A stretch of 64,000 bases of DNA from Ditylenchus dipsaci. Lineage: Eukaryota; Nematoda; Chromadorea; Rhabditida; Anguinidae. The DNA lies in NCBI GenBank assembly GCA_004194705.1, contig SADC01001218.1, positions 62,001 to 126,000 of the forward strand, read 5' to 3'. Of the stretch, positions 1 through 12,430 are shown in pieces. The notes beneath the pieces were generated by a model. The model searched no databases. It saw nothing but the letters and a program-made list of their open reading frames with translations, and had not been told where the DNA came from. A program made the translations under genes and the position numbers. Position 1 is the stretch's first letter; every line of letters begins with the position of its first letter.

Positions 1-413
1 CGATTTAAGGACGCCCCAATAGTTCGTTCCCCAGCTGGGTCCGACACTTTTTTTAGCTCGATTTTCGAAGCTTTTTTGAAATTCTGTTTTGACAGTCTGG
101 TCGCAAATATCACAAGGATGTCGATTTTGCCGATGGTTTTTCAAAATCCAAAAACTTTTTCTTCTAAAAAAAGCAAACCCTCGATTTAAGGACAGGGATT
201 TTAGAAAAAGCCTGTCCTTAAATCGAGGTTTTGCTTTTTTAGAAGAAAAAGTTTCTGGATTTTGAAAAACGATCGGCAAAATCGGCATCCTTGCTATATT
301 CACGACCAGACTGTCAGAATATAATTTTAAAAAAAGCTTCGAAAATCGAGCTAAATAAAGTGTCGGACCCAGCTGGGGAACGAACTTTTGGGGTGTCCTT
401 AAATCGAGAGTCG
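1..413. repeat. Palindromic element, GTCGACT/CAGCTGG family (left edge cut)
   Basis: The first half (CGATTTAAGGAC at 1, CCCCAGCTGGGTCCGACAC near 31) returns as reverse complement in the second half (GTGTCGGACCCAGCTGGGG near 360, GTCCTTAAATCGAG near 396), around a centre near 207. The right end continues into AGTCGACTGTAG. The same end motif and the CAGCTGG/GTTGGACCC core recur at 32350-32580 and 42880-42910. The termini resemble pogo/Tigger-type ends (inference). No coding capacity is seen. Confidence 0.8.
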
Positions 414-2617
414 ACTGTAGCTCTGGAATAGCGAAGCTTAACAACTGTATGTAACTGAAGTGTGAACTGTAAATCATCTATGATGAGAGTGATTATGGAC
501 CACGCATATAATTAAGCATCCTCTTATTTCAGGATACTAGAAAATAAGAGCAAATCGAGCCATAAGATACTCTACAAATTGCACTTAATGATCGAAAAGG
601 TGTGAACATGCGAATTCTAGCCAGTTGTTCGGAAATACCAGAATCTCATTATTTGTATCTTTTGAGCTTTGTTTGTATTTTATTTTGCAAATAAAATTTT
701 GTGTGTTCAATCGCTTTTTAGCTATGGAGAGATGTGAAATCGACGTCTTATGTAGTAATTTTTCGCGATGTCTAGGAGGACTTGTTAGGGATACAGTCGA
801 CTCTCTATATAGTGGCACCCCATGGGACCGACTCTTAGGTGTCACTATATCGAGAGTGTCACTATATCGGGGTGTCACTCTATCGAGAGTCGACTGTATA
901 GGAGACCTGTAGGGATTCGGTTTATCGGATGTAGCGGATGTATCTTTCGTGGTTCTTCCATTCTTATTCAAAGCATCGCCAATTCTTACACATCCGGTCA
1001 GGCAATATAGGAAGAGATGTCACGCTGTATATAGAGACAGTAGGACCAGCTTGTGGAATAAAGGTTAGACACTGATATGTAGATCACAAAAAGCTGCTAA
1101 TCGGGAAGAACAGTCGCTATCACTGCAGACGAATGAGGAGAAGCGGCACTTTCAAAATAAGATCCAGCTTGTTGCAAGGTCCAACTGTTCGCTAGGTGAA
1201 AGAAGTGAAAGGAATTCAAGCTACCTATGAATACATCTCTGATTGATAGGCATCTTAGACTTGCGATCCTGGCCCGACCACCGCTTGTGTATTCCTTGAG
1301 TTCACAATAATACCTAAAGTCACATTAAAGTCACAGTCACAGTTACTCTTAAGTCACACTCACAGTCACACTAAAGTCACAGTCACACTCACACCAAGTG
1401 TGACTGTGATTTTAGTGTGACTGTGAGTGTGATGTGACTTAAGGGTGTGAGTGTGAGGTGTGACTGTGGTTTTTGAAAACACTGGTTTGACTTGATTGAG
1501 AACCTCAAAAGTTTTTTTGTCTATTTATTCTCAAACAAAACCGAGAACTTGATAGAGGAGTAAACTTGCTGCATTCTATTACCTAGGATGTATGCAAAAA
1601 TGTAAATTTAGGGTGGCTTATGCAAAACTTAGATGGAAAACGCAGAGACCCTTATTTTTAACAACTATTTTTGACAACTATAAATATATTTTTGAGTAAA
1701 TAAATAATTTTTATATATTATTTTTAACAAATTTTGTTTAACTCCAACAGCAGTTTCACATGCAAATCGACTATGCATAACACGAATCCGAGGTCAGAAT
1801 CTCAGGTTTGCTTAACGAAAACAAAATGTTTAACGTCAGAATGTTATTTGAGAAAATGGTGAAGGTCGATCTTTTTTGGCTATAACTTTCTCTTGCAATC
1901 CCTTTTTGCGGTTTAAAATACATATGACGTAGGAATTACAAGATACAAGATAGGCATAAAAAAATCAGGGTCCGAAATCGAGCTAACAAAATGTGGCTCA
2001 AAATTACAAAAAAACTGCTTTTCAAAAGGGTATACCATCGCGTTGCAACACAGCAATTAAGGCGGGGACTAGCAATTTCTTTCTTGGCGTTCTAACTGAT
2101 CTGACGAAAGTTTTCTGCCTACTTTTTAAAAGAAGAATGAGGTCGTAAATATTAGATTTGAGTTAAAACGAGTGAAAAGACGGACGACTTTCAAAAAACT
2201 GCTAGTTTCCGCCATAATTTGCCATGTAACGCGCTGGTATGCCCTTTCGAACAAATATCAAACAGTTAATTTTTATCATTACCAGTTGTTTTTAGTGTCA
2301 AACTAATTCCCATCTTCTCCTCTTTCGAATTAAAAATAGATCTCGTAATAACAAAGCGAATGCAAAAAGTTAGGACTAAAAGAAATAGTCCGTAAAATTT
2401 TGGCCAAGACTGTGTTTGAAAGACAAAAGATGATAAAAGACTTTTGGAAAATTACAAATTTTTCTAGAAAAATATCAGAAAAACCCAACAATCCAAGACA
2501 TGACCAACGTTCATCCATCGTTTTATTTCTTTAACAACAAAATTTCGAACAACAAGCATTGTCAACACCGACGAACGAGACATAAACAAATTGTGTTCTT
2601 TCAGACTGGGATGACAC
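414..2617. other. Intergenic, repeat-bearing, no gene seen
   Basis: No convincing exon. At 822-899 three short copies of a TCACTATATCGAGAGT-type unit end in GTCGACTGTAT, the same terminus as the element at 1-413. At 1313-1466 there is a palindrome built from AGTCACA/TGTGACT units (TGTGACTGTGA and its complement). The rest (1470-2617) is AT-rich and contains the 3' flank of RPL18. Confidence 0.6.
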
Positions 2618-3339
<722 letters not shown>

Positions 3340-3561
3340 TGCAAATTTAAGAATCAAGCAACAATATAAAAACTAGAAATTTTAAACTTCATTGTCATAA
3401 GCATTTGCAGAAATGAAAGAAATTTGGCAGAGGCATAATGAACCTGGCGGCAGACAACTCGTCACAAAAAACTTCAATGACTGTTTATATTCAAACAAAA
3501 GTGTACAACAACAACGGAAGTCATAGACAAATTAATGAGATCTTCGGAATGTGTTCCTTTA
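3340..3561. other. Gap between WDR70 stop and RPL18 start
   Basis: Only 222 bp separate the two same-strand genes. The WDR70 stop is a tandem TAATAA that overlaps an AATAAA signal (3558-3563, minus strand). About 36 bp upstream of the RPL18 ATG is TTTCTAG on the minus strand, a possible 3' splice site. No TATA-like element is obvious. Confidence 0.5.
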
Positions 3562-6500
3562 TTAATCATCCAAGTTTAGGCACTTTGAAACAGGTTCATC
3601 ATCTTCCTCGTTTTCCTCTTCATCTTGCTCTTGAAATATTGGCTTAGGCTGGGTCTTCATATAAGCTTTCGCGACGTACATCGGATTCTTCTCAGCCTAA
3701 ATTGCATGCAATTAATGAACGAAAGGTCAATAAATAAACAAAAATTGTCTTACCTCTTCTGCGTGCTTTAGAATAGACGCTCTGACATCCTCATCTTCCA
3801 AAAAGTCTTTATTTTTCGAAGTACCAAGTTGTTGCGCAATGTAAGAATGCAGAGTACCACCAGATTGAGCAAGCCGACCTCCAGCAGAAGGTCCACTCCT
3901 TAAATTAAGCCATAAATGTTTGCATTAACGAGCATAATTATTAATCCATACATTGGCATCTCAGCAGGCTTTCGGAATTGCGGACGCTGAATAGGAAATG
4001 ATGAGATTTTTACGACAGCTACAGTGTGATGCAAATATAAAAATTCGTATTAGATACAAGCCACCTGCTAAGTGTACACCCAAGATACCACCGGCCCATG
4101 TGTAATGAGAAGTGTAAACTAATGGGAAGGTCTTTATAAAGCATTTTCTATCCTAACAAGCCAGAGTGGTTAGTCTTAAGTGTACACTAATAAGAGAGTG
4201 TACAATAATGAGAGAGTCCCTGAATAGAGTTCTCGTTAGAAAAAACCCTTGCGAGTCTTCATTAAGCAACTTAAAAAAAATTTACAGCCAGAAGAAAAGA
4301 GAAGGGTAGTCACTTACCGTATTCTCTCTAATAGACGGGTCCCCCTGCGTTCAAAATCGTGTTTGTGGCATTGCGCTTTTGACAAACTTTTCTCAAACAA
4401 GTTATACCTCAATTTGTAGCCAGTGAGATGAGCTAAAAATTAAGGTATAACTTACCCGAGAAAAGTTTTCAAAAAGTGGTTCAAAAACGCAACGCCACAA
4501 ACACGATCATGAACGCAGTGGGGACGCATCTATTAGAGAGAATACGGTATAAATAAAATCTAGCCATATCAGTACTGGCACACATTGTTGGCAAATTTTC
4601 TCACCTTTGTATTGTTTTGCATTCGAAGGAACTTCTTTATTCTCCATTCAGTGACTTCCTTTCCTCGCCTTCTTCACCACGAGGCTGGAACATCTCCAAC
4701 GTCAAAGCTGCAAAAATAAGACTTTGAGATGAGCATAGAAGACATAGAGAAACTTACGCGATAGAATGAGCTCTTCACGCACAATTTCAGATTGCCTAGA
4801 TCTCTTTACTGGCCGTTCAGCACATAACAAAGCTCCCGAACACTCGAGCCCGGTTCATAGTAAAGCCGACAATTTCCGTCACTCAATCCGACTAGTAGTT
4901 GATTGATCTTTGGATGCCATATCGTCCGAATACAGCCCTAAATTCAGCATAATATTAGAAAAACCAAAAGTCTATATTTAACCTGCGTAGGATACTCAAT
5001 CTTGTACAACAACTCCAACGATTCTGAGTCAAAGAACAACAGCGATCCTGATTCACCGGTCTTTGTTTTTGAAGAAGTCCCTGTGAATACAAATTCAGCG
5101 TGAGGGCTATAACCGCAGTCAGTTCTAAATTTGAGACCGATTGAAATTTAAATAATTATGAATCGACGCTAATGGTAAAGTCGTCAGAAGGATGCAACTT
5201 ACTGAATGAACATGTTTTCCAAATTGGACACACATTTCAAAGGCTCTTTAAAGTTTTTGAGATCAAACAGCTTCAAAGTGTCATCCACTAAAATTTGAAA
5301 CTCAGAGTAATTGAAAAAAGAATACATTCGAAAGTACTTGAGCGAGACAATATTCGCTTCCCATCTGGACTAAACTGCAAGCTGGTCAAGGCACCCCTGT
5401 GTGCATTACGATTGAGATAAGTGGTGTTGACCTATGAATATATCGACATCTAAAAAGTGAAAGCGGGACTTACAAACATCTTCCCGTTCTTCCAAATTTG
5501 AATGGATCCATCATCACAACCAGCTGCAATAAGCTTTCCATCAGAAGAATAACAACAGGTAGTTGGAATTGCACGTTTCCCACTGGCATTTTTTGTCTTA
5601 ATCACTTTCCTTTGCTGATTGATGCATTTCGTAATCGATTTGAAATCACCGGTGTCCCAAATTCTCAGTGTTCTAAAACATGTATGATAACTATTTCGGA
5701 AAGGTACTGGTACTAACTCTGGTTTGATTGAGTTATACACTTACCCATCATCTGAACAAGTCAGAAACTCGGATTTCACGAGGGGATTCCAGCAACAAGC
5801 ATTAACTGCGGCTGTATGGCCTTTCGTATTGGACAGATCCACCAAGTATTGATCTCCTAAAAGACGTTTGTGAGGTGCAACGAGAACCTTAAAAAAGATC
5901 ATCATAACCTCTGATCGTTTCACACCACTGTTTTCCTTGTCTGTCCAAAAGTTTTAACTGACAGTTTCCAGTGGCCACCTAAATCCAATTTACTGTCGAA
6001 AATCGAGTGAGTTTACGAAGTTTCTTACCAGCAGTGTTTCTCCATTACCATTAAATGCAATGTCATTAATCACATGGCATTCACTGGATGCACTTAAAAT
6101 TAAAGGTTTTCAACAAAAGTGATGAAAGTTGGAACTACCCTGTCGAAAAGACTTCATGGAGCTGTCCATCTTTAAAAATCGTAAAGATGAACAGAGTAGG
6201 AATAGCCGCCAGTAGCAAATTTCGAGCCTTGCAAATCAAAAGATATGGCAGTCACAGGCTTTGACCCATGATTAATAGTAGCTTCACAAGCAGCGGGAAT
6301 TAGCATAGAAACGGTGAGCTGAAATATTTATTATACTTATTTATTACACAGACTGAATGCAAGAGGAAAATTTCAGTAAAACATTCACACCACAAATACT
6401 TAAAATACCTTTTCATCAAAACCGTCGTCATCTTCTTGGTCATTAACAAGCTGCTGGACAGATAAGTCCGGGGTGACCCAGGCGGCAGGGAGGGTCCAAC

Positions 6501-6886
6501 ATCATCGTCTTCATCATTTTTGTTTCATGATCAGCTCCATGTGGAAATTTTAGATTACCCACTGTGTCTCCATCAACCTACAAAATACGAAAATTAGGCA
6601 GGAAAATGATAAAATAACTGTATATGGATACGTCAGAAGTTCCTGAAGTTGAGCCTTGGGGATCTGCAATGAGGATTTTTCTTGTTTCTTGGATGATTTC
6701 TGACTCCGCAGCATGCGATCTCCCATCGGCTGTTCGGATTTTCGCTTCTTCGATGCTTTGCGCGACCATGGAATCGAAATCAAATTGTCTTGCACGCTTC
6801 CCTGCATTTTTTGCTTGTTGAGAGACTTCACCCGATACAGTTGCTTTTTTAGTTGCTTCTTCGCCTTTTGTTGCTTCTTCGGACAT
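3562..6886 (-). CDS. WDR70: WD repeat-containing protein 70 homologue
   Basis: WD40 beta-propeller protein; family members are nuclear and linked to DNA-damage response (known from vertebrates and yeast). Fifteen coding exons follow from homology and GT..AG sites: 6632-6886, 6409-6577, 6139-6318, 6029-6092, 5912-5979, 5745-5856, 5474-5672, 5338-5431, 5203-5287, 4983-5124, 4758-4937, 4605-4707, 3952-3986, 3754-3898, 3562-3696. Family blocks: [12 protein letters not shown] at the N-terminus, [82 protein letters not shown], and the C-terminal [13 protein letters not shown] and [11 protein letters not shown]. Introns are mostly 45-65 bp; the 618-bp intron 3987-4604 holds a palindromic element. 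Five single-base losses at homopolymers break the frame (near 4660, 4845, 6170, 6480 and 6520); adding one base at each restores conserved sequence. The start is the ATG at 6886, in frame with the conserved N-terminal motif. Confidence 0.93.
4315..4549. mobile_element. TA-flanked palindromic MITE in a WDR70 intron
   Basis: Begins TACCGTATTCTCTCTAATAG and ends with the complement CTATTAGAGAGAATACGGTA. Inner arms also pair (GGTCCCCCTGCGTTC near 4340 with GAACGCAGTGGGGAC near 4511; AACTTTTCTCAAACAAGTTA-type sequence in the middle). 235 bp, non-coding, TA at both edges as expected for a Tc1/mariner-type MITE (inference). Relatives are at 14189-14975, 56655-56908 and 63250-63503. Confidence 0.8.
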
Positions 6887-7435
6887 TTCTGAACAAATCA
6901 GAATGGCGATCTAATTATTAACTACGATGAATAACCTTTTTAGACTTTGGCATAGAATTTCTTACAAATTGACCAGCATACACTGCAATAAACAAGGAAC
7001 ATTACGGGTCGAAAACCTGCACAGGAGACAAAATTTAAAGATAGTTTCTGCTGATTATCAAACCAAAAACAGACAGAGTGTCAATAAAATATAGCACAAG
7101 AATATACTACATGACCCATTAGTGGGCAGATGTGTCACCTCTTATTTAACCGTAAATTCGAATTCAAATACTTATATTTATTAGGCAGTGACTTTTATTC
7201 TTATAATAGCGATTAATTTTCAAACCCTAAAAATGGAAAATTTAAGGGTCAATTTTGAAATTTTCGGGTGCGTAAACAAAATTTTAAAACTGGAATCAGG
7301 AAAGCTTGTGGCAACTTATGTTTACGTAACCGAATTTTCAGTGCAACTTATTATGAAGAGGGTACTTTGCATCACCCACTTTAATCCAAAAGGATAAACT
7401 GGACCAAACTAAACCCAATGACTCGAAAATAATAT
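6887..7435. other. Upstream flank of WDR70, no gene seen
   Basis: Holds the presumed WDR70 5' region, including a possible 5' UTR exon. AT-rich; no further exon can be supported. Confidence 0.4.
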
Positions 7436-7545
7436 GCGACGAAATTATGTCCGTGTCCGAAAAATTTACGAGCGCGCTAATAATTTCGTCGGACCGAAAT
7501 TTCGTCGCGGCCATAATTTCGTTGCGTACCTATTACCATGTTTTG
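7436..7545. repeat. CGACGAAATT array (left member of an inverted pair)
   Basis: Repeats of GCGACGAAATT / AATTTCGTCGC, ending TACCTATTACCATGTTTTGG. The reverse complement of the same arrangement is at 12289-12430. Either the two ends of one ~5-kb element or two separate copies in opposite orientation. Confidence 0.6.
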
Positions 7546-7566
7546 GTCACCGAAAAATGGAATTTG

Positions 7567-7810
7567 AACATAGTTTTGAATACTGGGGCCTACCGCATGA
7601 ATAACTCTGGTATGCATGCTTCTTCATGCATCCAGAGTCGCTTTCTAGTGGTTTATGTCTAAGATATGTGGGTTGCGCATCTCAACTCCAAGCCCCCTGC
7701 GCCCCTGCGGGGCGCAGAGGGCTCCAGAGTTAGAGATGCTCGCATTCACTTACCTTAGACATGATTCCGAGAAGTATTCTTGATCATAAATGCATATAGA
7801 GACTCTTTTT
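7567..7810. repeat. Dispersed ~240-bp unit with GC hairpin
   Basis: Contains ACTGGGGCCTA, CTCTGG..ATGCATCCAGAG, GTCTAAGATATGTGGGT..GCGCATCTCAA, a GC-rich hairpin (CCCCTGCGCCCC/GGGGCGCAG) and ACTTACCTTAGACAT. The same unit lies inside elements 50928-51634 and 57541-58239, and a partial copy lies in 40244-40736. Here it is not flanked by poly-C/poly-G arms. Confidence 0.7.
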
Positions 7811-7994
7811 GGGGAAAACCTGAAAAGTCATTTCCCGAAAAGTATCATTTCCCTCAAAAATCATTTCCCGAAAAGCATCGTTTCTCCGAAAATGTTTGAA
7901 TAATGTAAAATAGGAGTTTTAGATTTGTGTCGTTTCATTCGTCGACTTTAACGCACACCCAGTAAGTTTTGGTCTTATACGATACTTCCTTCCA

Positions 7995-10376
7995 CTAAAT
8001 GTAGCTTTCATGGATAAGTACTCTCTCGTTTCTATTAGATTTTGATTGAAGAAAGACCTGAACAAAGTCATCAGCATTTAAAAGTATCATATTAGTTACC
8101 TCCTGGATAACAACTGTTGGCGCCGCAGTTTTCTGATTGTTTTCCTGCAACAACGCTTCCTCCTGCTGTTTTTTTTTATCACTCTCATTGCTGTAAATAC
8201 CATAGCCATCATCTGGGAGCGGGACGTTTGACCCTCGGTCGTTGACCCCCACGAGGCTTTTAACAGCTTGTTTTCTTGACAAATACTTTCAAGGGTAGAA
8301 GTTTTCGACCGGTTTGACTGTTTTTGTTTTGGCTTAGGCGCAAGGTAGGGCCGCGTACAGACATGTGTAAACGCTGAGGATATATATCTCACGTGTATTT
8401 CACTGGCATATAACTCCTCATTAATGCACTTTGACTTGTATCGTTTTTACTTTTTTCTAAGAGTAAGAAAAGTAGATTTCTCCATACTGGTATCTTTATT
8501 AGTGCACCATGGCAAGCCGGTGGAACCAGCGACCACAGTCTGGTTAGCACAATACAAAGACATGACTGGTACAATGGATTCTGACGATAGAGATTCTGGA
8601 GATACTTCCTCTTCTTTAGCAACCACAGCATTGAAGCAGAGCTTGTCAGCAGGACGGGTGGAGATACGCGATTGGACATGACCACCAAGAACTGAAGATT
8701 CAAGGACCACTGGCTTGACTGAGGCTGGTGAGAGAGAGGAAGGCTGGTCATTCATCCACTGGAGCCAGACAGGAGCGGCGTTCTGGTCATCAGCACGGAT
8801 AGAGATACGCGATTGGACGGTACACGGACGTTTCGCTCCCGGGACATTTCGCTCCCGGACATTTCGCTCCCGGGACATTTCGCTCCCGAGACATTTCGCT
8901 CCCGGACATTTCGCTCCCGGGACATTTCGCTCCCAGGGACATTTCGCTCCCGATTCGAAATTATGACCAAAATAGTGATTTTATTAGTCACAACACCCGT
9001 ACCAGGGTAAGTACGTATTCTGAGAGGTCATCTGCCTCCAAATCCCGAAAACTTCAGCTTTCCAAATGAGATTGCCAAACATGGCTGCCTACTAGTGATG
9101 AGGACGGGACCGGGACCGGAACCAGTCCTGGTCCCGGAAAATTTGGTCTAAAGTCCCGGTCTCGATGTCCTGAAATCTATTTGGAAAAGTTCCGGTCCAA
9201 GTGTTCGTTATATCGAGCGTTGGTTGTATCGAGCGTTCGCTTTATACAGCGTTTGTTTGACTAGTTTTTAAAGAAATCCAACCAAACCGAAAAAATAGTT
9301 CTTTATATCGAGAGTTCGTTATATCGGGGTTTGTTATATCGAGCGTCAACTGTATATCTATATCTCTTGGTGGTAACTGTGACAGGTGAAAATTTCCTTG
9401 ATATATTTCTTGATATATGAAGGGTCAGCCCTTATCCGGACCATGTACCCCAAAGGGCTTCCTATTGAATTAGGTTGCCTGCCGAAGGCAGGCAGGTAGA
9501 AAATCTAAAAAAGTCAAATTTTTTGATGGAAAGTGGTTGGAAACAACGTTTTCATCGGTTTAGCGTGTAAGAATTGCATAGAAATGGTTGAAATCTATTT
9601 TTGAAAAAATCTCGATATGGGGAGGACCGTATAAGTACCCTATTTTGCTATAATGCGACCAGTCCAGGAAAAAATATTTGCCACCAATTTAATAGGGTCA
9701 TATAATGCCATTATACCCTTTTTCGTTCTATGAATTTTGTTCATGTTACATTTTTAACGAAACTGCGAATGAAAATATTTCAGGGAGCGAAATGTCCCTG
9801 GGAGCGAATTGTCCCGGGAGCGAACTGTCCTGGGAGCGAAATGTCCCTGGGAGCGAAATGTCCCAGGAGCGAAATGTCCGGGAGCGAAATGTCCGGGAGC
9901 GAAATGTCCCGGGAGCGAAATGTCGCGGACCCGATTGGACATCCCCATCAAACACCGAAGAGCATTGGACCACTGGCTGAATAGACACTGGAGAACTTGC
10001 TGAAAGGCAGAAGACTGGTCGCTGATTTCCTTAGCTGGCTTGACCACGGCAGGCACCACCAGAGGAGATATCTTCTTATCACCGGCACAGCGGGAGCGCG
10101 ACTTAGAGGCGATGGTCGAGGTAAGCCGGTCGGCCTTAGAGCTGGTTACCTCCTTAGTTTGATCAACCTTAAAACTGGTCGTGACCGAAGCGATGACGCT
10201 TGTCGGATCACTATAATCTGGTCTAGATCGTCAATCAATTTAATTGAGACGATAACTGGTTTATAAATCTGGTCATGTGACTCCTTGAACTTGGAAATCA
10301 AATCTGGTTCAATTCCAGTACTAAGCAATAGCTTTCTGGATCTTTCTGGTATGATTCTGGTCTGTTCCGTGACCAA
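7995..10376 (-). CDS. Hypothetical repetitive protein, split by a transposon
   Basis: Not recognised. Reading the minus strand, coding-like stretches occur at ~9932-10376 (e.g. EVTSSKADRLTSTIASKSRS, VVPAVVKPAKEISDQ), 8447-8818 (RADDQNAAPVWLQWMNDQPS, KPVVLESSVLGGHVQSRIS) and 7995-8282 (SLVGVNDRGSNVPLPDDGYG, KKKQQEEALLQENNQKTAAP). There is an intron at about 8050-8099. A PVV..SSV..G..VQS motif occurs at least twice, suggesting internal repeats. Composition is Ser/Val/Gln-rich and probably disordered. The open frame is interrupted at 8819-9931 by an inserted element with a 9-bp target duplication, and shifts frame elsewhere (near 8270, 9990), as in other genes here. It could be a decayed gene or a repeat that happens to be open. 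Confidence 0.4.
8819..9931. mobile_element. Non-autonomous Mutator-like foldback element with 9-bp TSD
   Basis: 1113 bp flanked by identical CGATTGGAC (8810-8818 and 9932-9940). The termini are inverted: GGTACACGGACGTTTCGCTC on the left and GGTCCGCGACATTTCGCTCC on the right strand. Each end then expands into tandem copies of a ~15-16 bp unit, ACATTTCGCTCCCGGG: about eight on the left (8827-8955) and about nine in inverse orientation on the right (9783-9925). The interior (8960-9780) has no gene. A 9-bp duplication is typical of Mutator-like elements (established). Confidence 0.88.
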
Positions 10377-10593
10377 AGCTGGTTACATTATGATCACGAT
10401 AAATACTAACCTTACTAACCTTCTTCGCAGAGAGGGAACTTGAACAGCTTGACATCACTAAACCAAATCTAAACTCAACTTAAGAATGATTTAATTCTGC
10501 CAAGACTGCTCCTGGTATAATAATTCTAGTTAGGACAAATGCTAGTTTGAATTCAAATATAATGCTGGTATAATGCTGGTAAATTCCCCTATC

Positions 10594-11012
10594 CAGTGTT
10601 TCCAAAAAACAGAACACAGAATTAACCACAGAATTTTAAAAGTGCTCGTAATTGTGTTTTTTGTATGGTATTTTTGCTAATTTTTTGTGCGTTTTGTTCA
10701 GCGTTAAAAGTTGCGGTAGGGACCATACGCGTTTTGCAAATTTTCCACAAAAACAGCAAACAAATTTGACTTTTGTCCCGAAAAAGTCAAAAACAGAATT
10801 CTGTTTTCTGTTTTTGACTTTTTCAAGACAAAAGTCAAATTTTCTTGCTGTTTTAGTGGAAAATTTGCGAAACGCGCATGGTCCCCTACCGCAACTTTTA
10901 GCGCTGAACAAAACGCACAAAAAATTAGCAAAAATACCATACAAAGAACACAATTACGAGCACTTTTAAAAATTCTGTGGTTAATTCTGTGTTCTGTTTT
11001 TTGGAAACACTG
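10594..11012. mobile_element. hAT-like palindromic element with 8-bp TSD
   Basis: 419-bp near-perfect palindrome starting CAGTGTTTCCAAAAAACAGA and ending with its complement. It is flanked by CCCCTATC on both sides (10586-10593 and 11013-11020). The 8-bp duplication and CAGTG terminus fit the hAT superfamily (established criteria). The short ORFs inside on both strands mirror each other and arise from the palindrome. Confidence 0.88.
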
Positions 11013-11184
11013 CCCCTATCTTACGTTCTTCAGGAACACTAATTCTGGTCAGGACAAATACTGGTTATTAAAGTTCGGGCGAGTCCTTACATAAGGAAAA
11101 CTCATTTTGGCCCCGTACGTAAATATCGAATTTTGGTGGTCCACTTAGATATAAAAAGTTTTATGTTTTTGAGTTCTAAAGTTT

Positions 11185-11335
11185 GTTTTCTGCACTAATT
11201 CGAGCATTCTAAAAATGATTTGACAGTAGTAAAACTAAGTCTTGATGGCATTTTTCACAGTTCTCGTAAATCTTGCAGAGCGTGAATTTACTACTGTCAC
11301 ACCATCTTAAGAATGCTCGAATTAATGAATGATAC
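11185..11335. repeat. Inverted repeat, AATTCGAGCATTC ends
   Basis: Left arm TAATTCGAGCATTCTAAAAA near 11199 and TTTGACAGTAGTAAA pair with TTTACTACTGTCACACC and AAGAATGCTCGAATTA near 11310. A single left-type end of the same family occurs near 52563 (and 59161 in the second copy). Confidence 0.7.
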
Positions 11336-11374
11336 AAGTTTTGGAACTTAAAAACGGAAAAAATTTAATCAAGT

Positions 11375-11620
11375 GGGCGACCTCTTACTACCACCACCGA
11401 AGTACTACTACCTAGGCACATCCACCCGAGTACCGATACCTGTTCGGTACCTTGGTACTAGCGCCTCAGTGCCACCTTTTCAGTATCACTGCCTCCATAT
11501 TACCACCTGGATACCCTGCGAGATACGAAAATACTTCAGAAAAACTGATGTTCCTGTAAGTCAATTCGCTGTTTTAGCATTATAAAATCATATTCAGGGC
11601 ATTATTCTGGATACGTTACG
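11375..11620. repeat. Dispersed CTACTACCTAGGCA repeat
   Basis: CTACTACCTAGGCA..TCCACC..GAGTACCG followed ~150 bp later by GTCAA.T.GCTGTTTTAGCATTAT. The same order of blocks is found at 52917-53070 and its duplicate at 59515-59670. No coding signal. Confidence 0.6.
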
Positions 11621-12288
11621 ATGATTTTTAATAATTATCAGCTTAATCAAAGATTTCAGGTGACTGGTCCCGGTCAGTGGGTAATTGGTTCCGGTCACAC
11701 AGGTTAGGGTAGCCAAAAATTTTGTTTTCCCGACAACCCTACAAAAGAGCAATGGAATTTGAAAAGAATCGATATCAACAGTCGGGTTTTACTTGTTCTG
11801 GCATCTTCATTTTATAAACTGAGCAGCCACCTACAGAATGAAGACCGAGCCAAAGGCTCGGCAAATCCAAAACTCAGAGCACACGACACTTCGAAAAGGT
11901 CTAGCTCATTTTCAACCTCGGGATCCGACCCGGCTGAATGACATGGATTTAATTGAGTACTCATGCTTTTCGCTACAACTACAATTGCTGGGTTTGACGG
12001 AATTCAAAAATTAAAGCGACAAAAATGTTTTTTTGATAAAATGTCTTGCAGCGAAAAATGTTTTTGGGTCCCCGCCAATTCAAATTTCAACAATTGCTGG
12101 GCCTTGCACGAGCATGGTCCTTTAAATAGGCTTGGTCCCCCTTTTGAAATTGCCCGTGTAACGCGCTGGTATGCCCCTTTAAATCGTTTTTAGCGCATGA
12201 AAATTACTTGGAAATGGTTAAAACCTGATTTTGAAAAAAAAAAGTTTGTTGGAGGGGTATTCGCTACTAGGGTCGTACCCTCTTTTTC

Positions 12289-12430
12289 CCAGCTCCAGTG
12301 ACCAAAACATGGTAATAGGTACGCCACGAAATTATGGCCGCGACAAAATTTTAGTCCGACGAAATTTTAGTCGCGAAGAACTTTTGACCGCGACGAAATT
12401 TCGGTCTGACCAAATTATATCGCGCACCCA
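12289..12430. repeat. CGACGAAATT array (right, inverted member)
   Basis: CAGTGACCAAAACATGGTAA followed by repeats of GCGACAAAATTTTAGTC / GCGACGAAATTTCGG, the reverse complement of the array at 7436-7545. CTCCAGTGACCAAAAC also occurs at 40208 and 51430 beside other elements. Confidence 0.6.

Noticed and set aside
8813..9010. Long open frames across 8715-9010 and 9705-10059
   Set aside because: They are open on both strands because the 15-16 bp terminal array lacks stops; the peptides are simple repeats.
10636..10969. Mirrored ~105-codon ORFs on both strands
   Set aside because: Both derive from the hAT-like palindrome, so each strand reads the same sequence.
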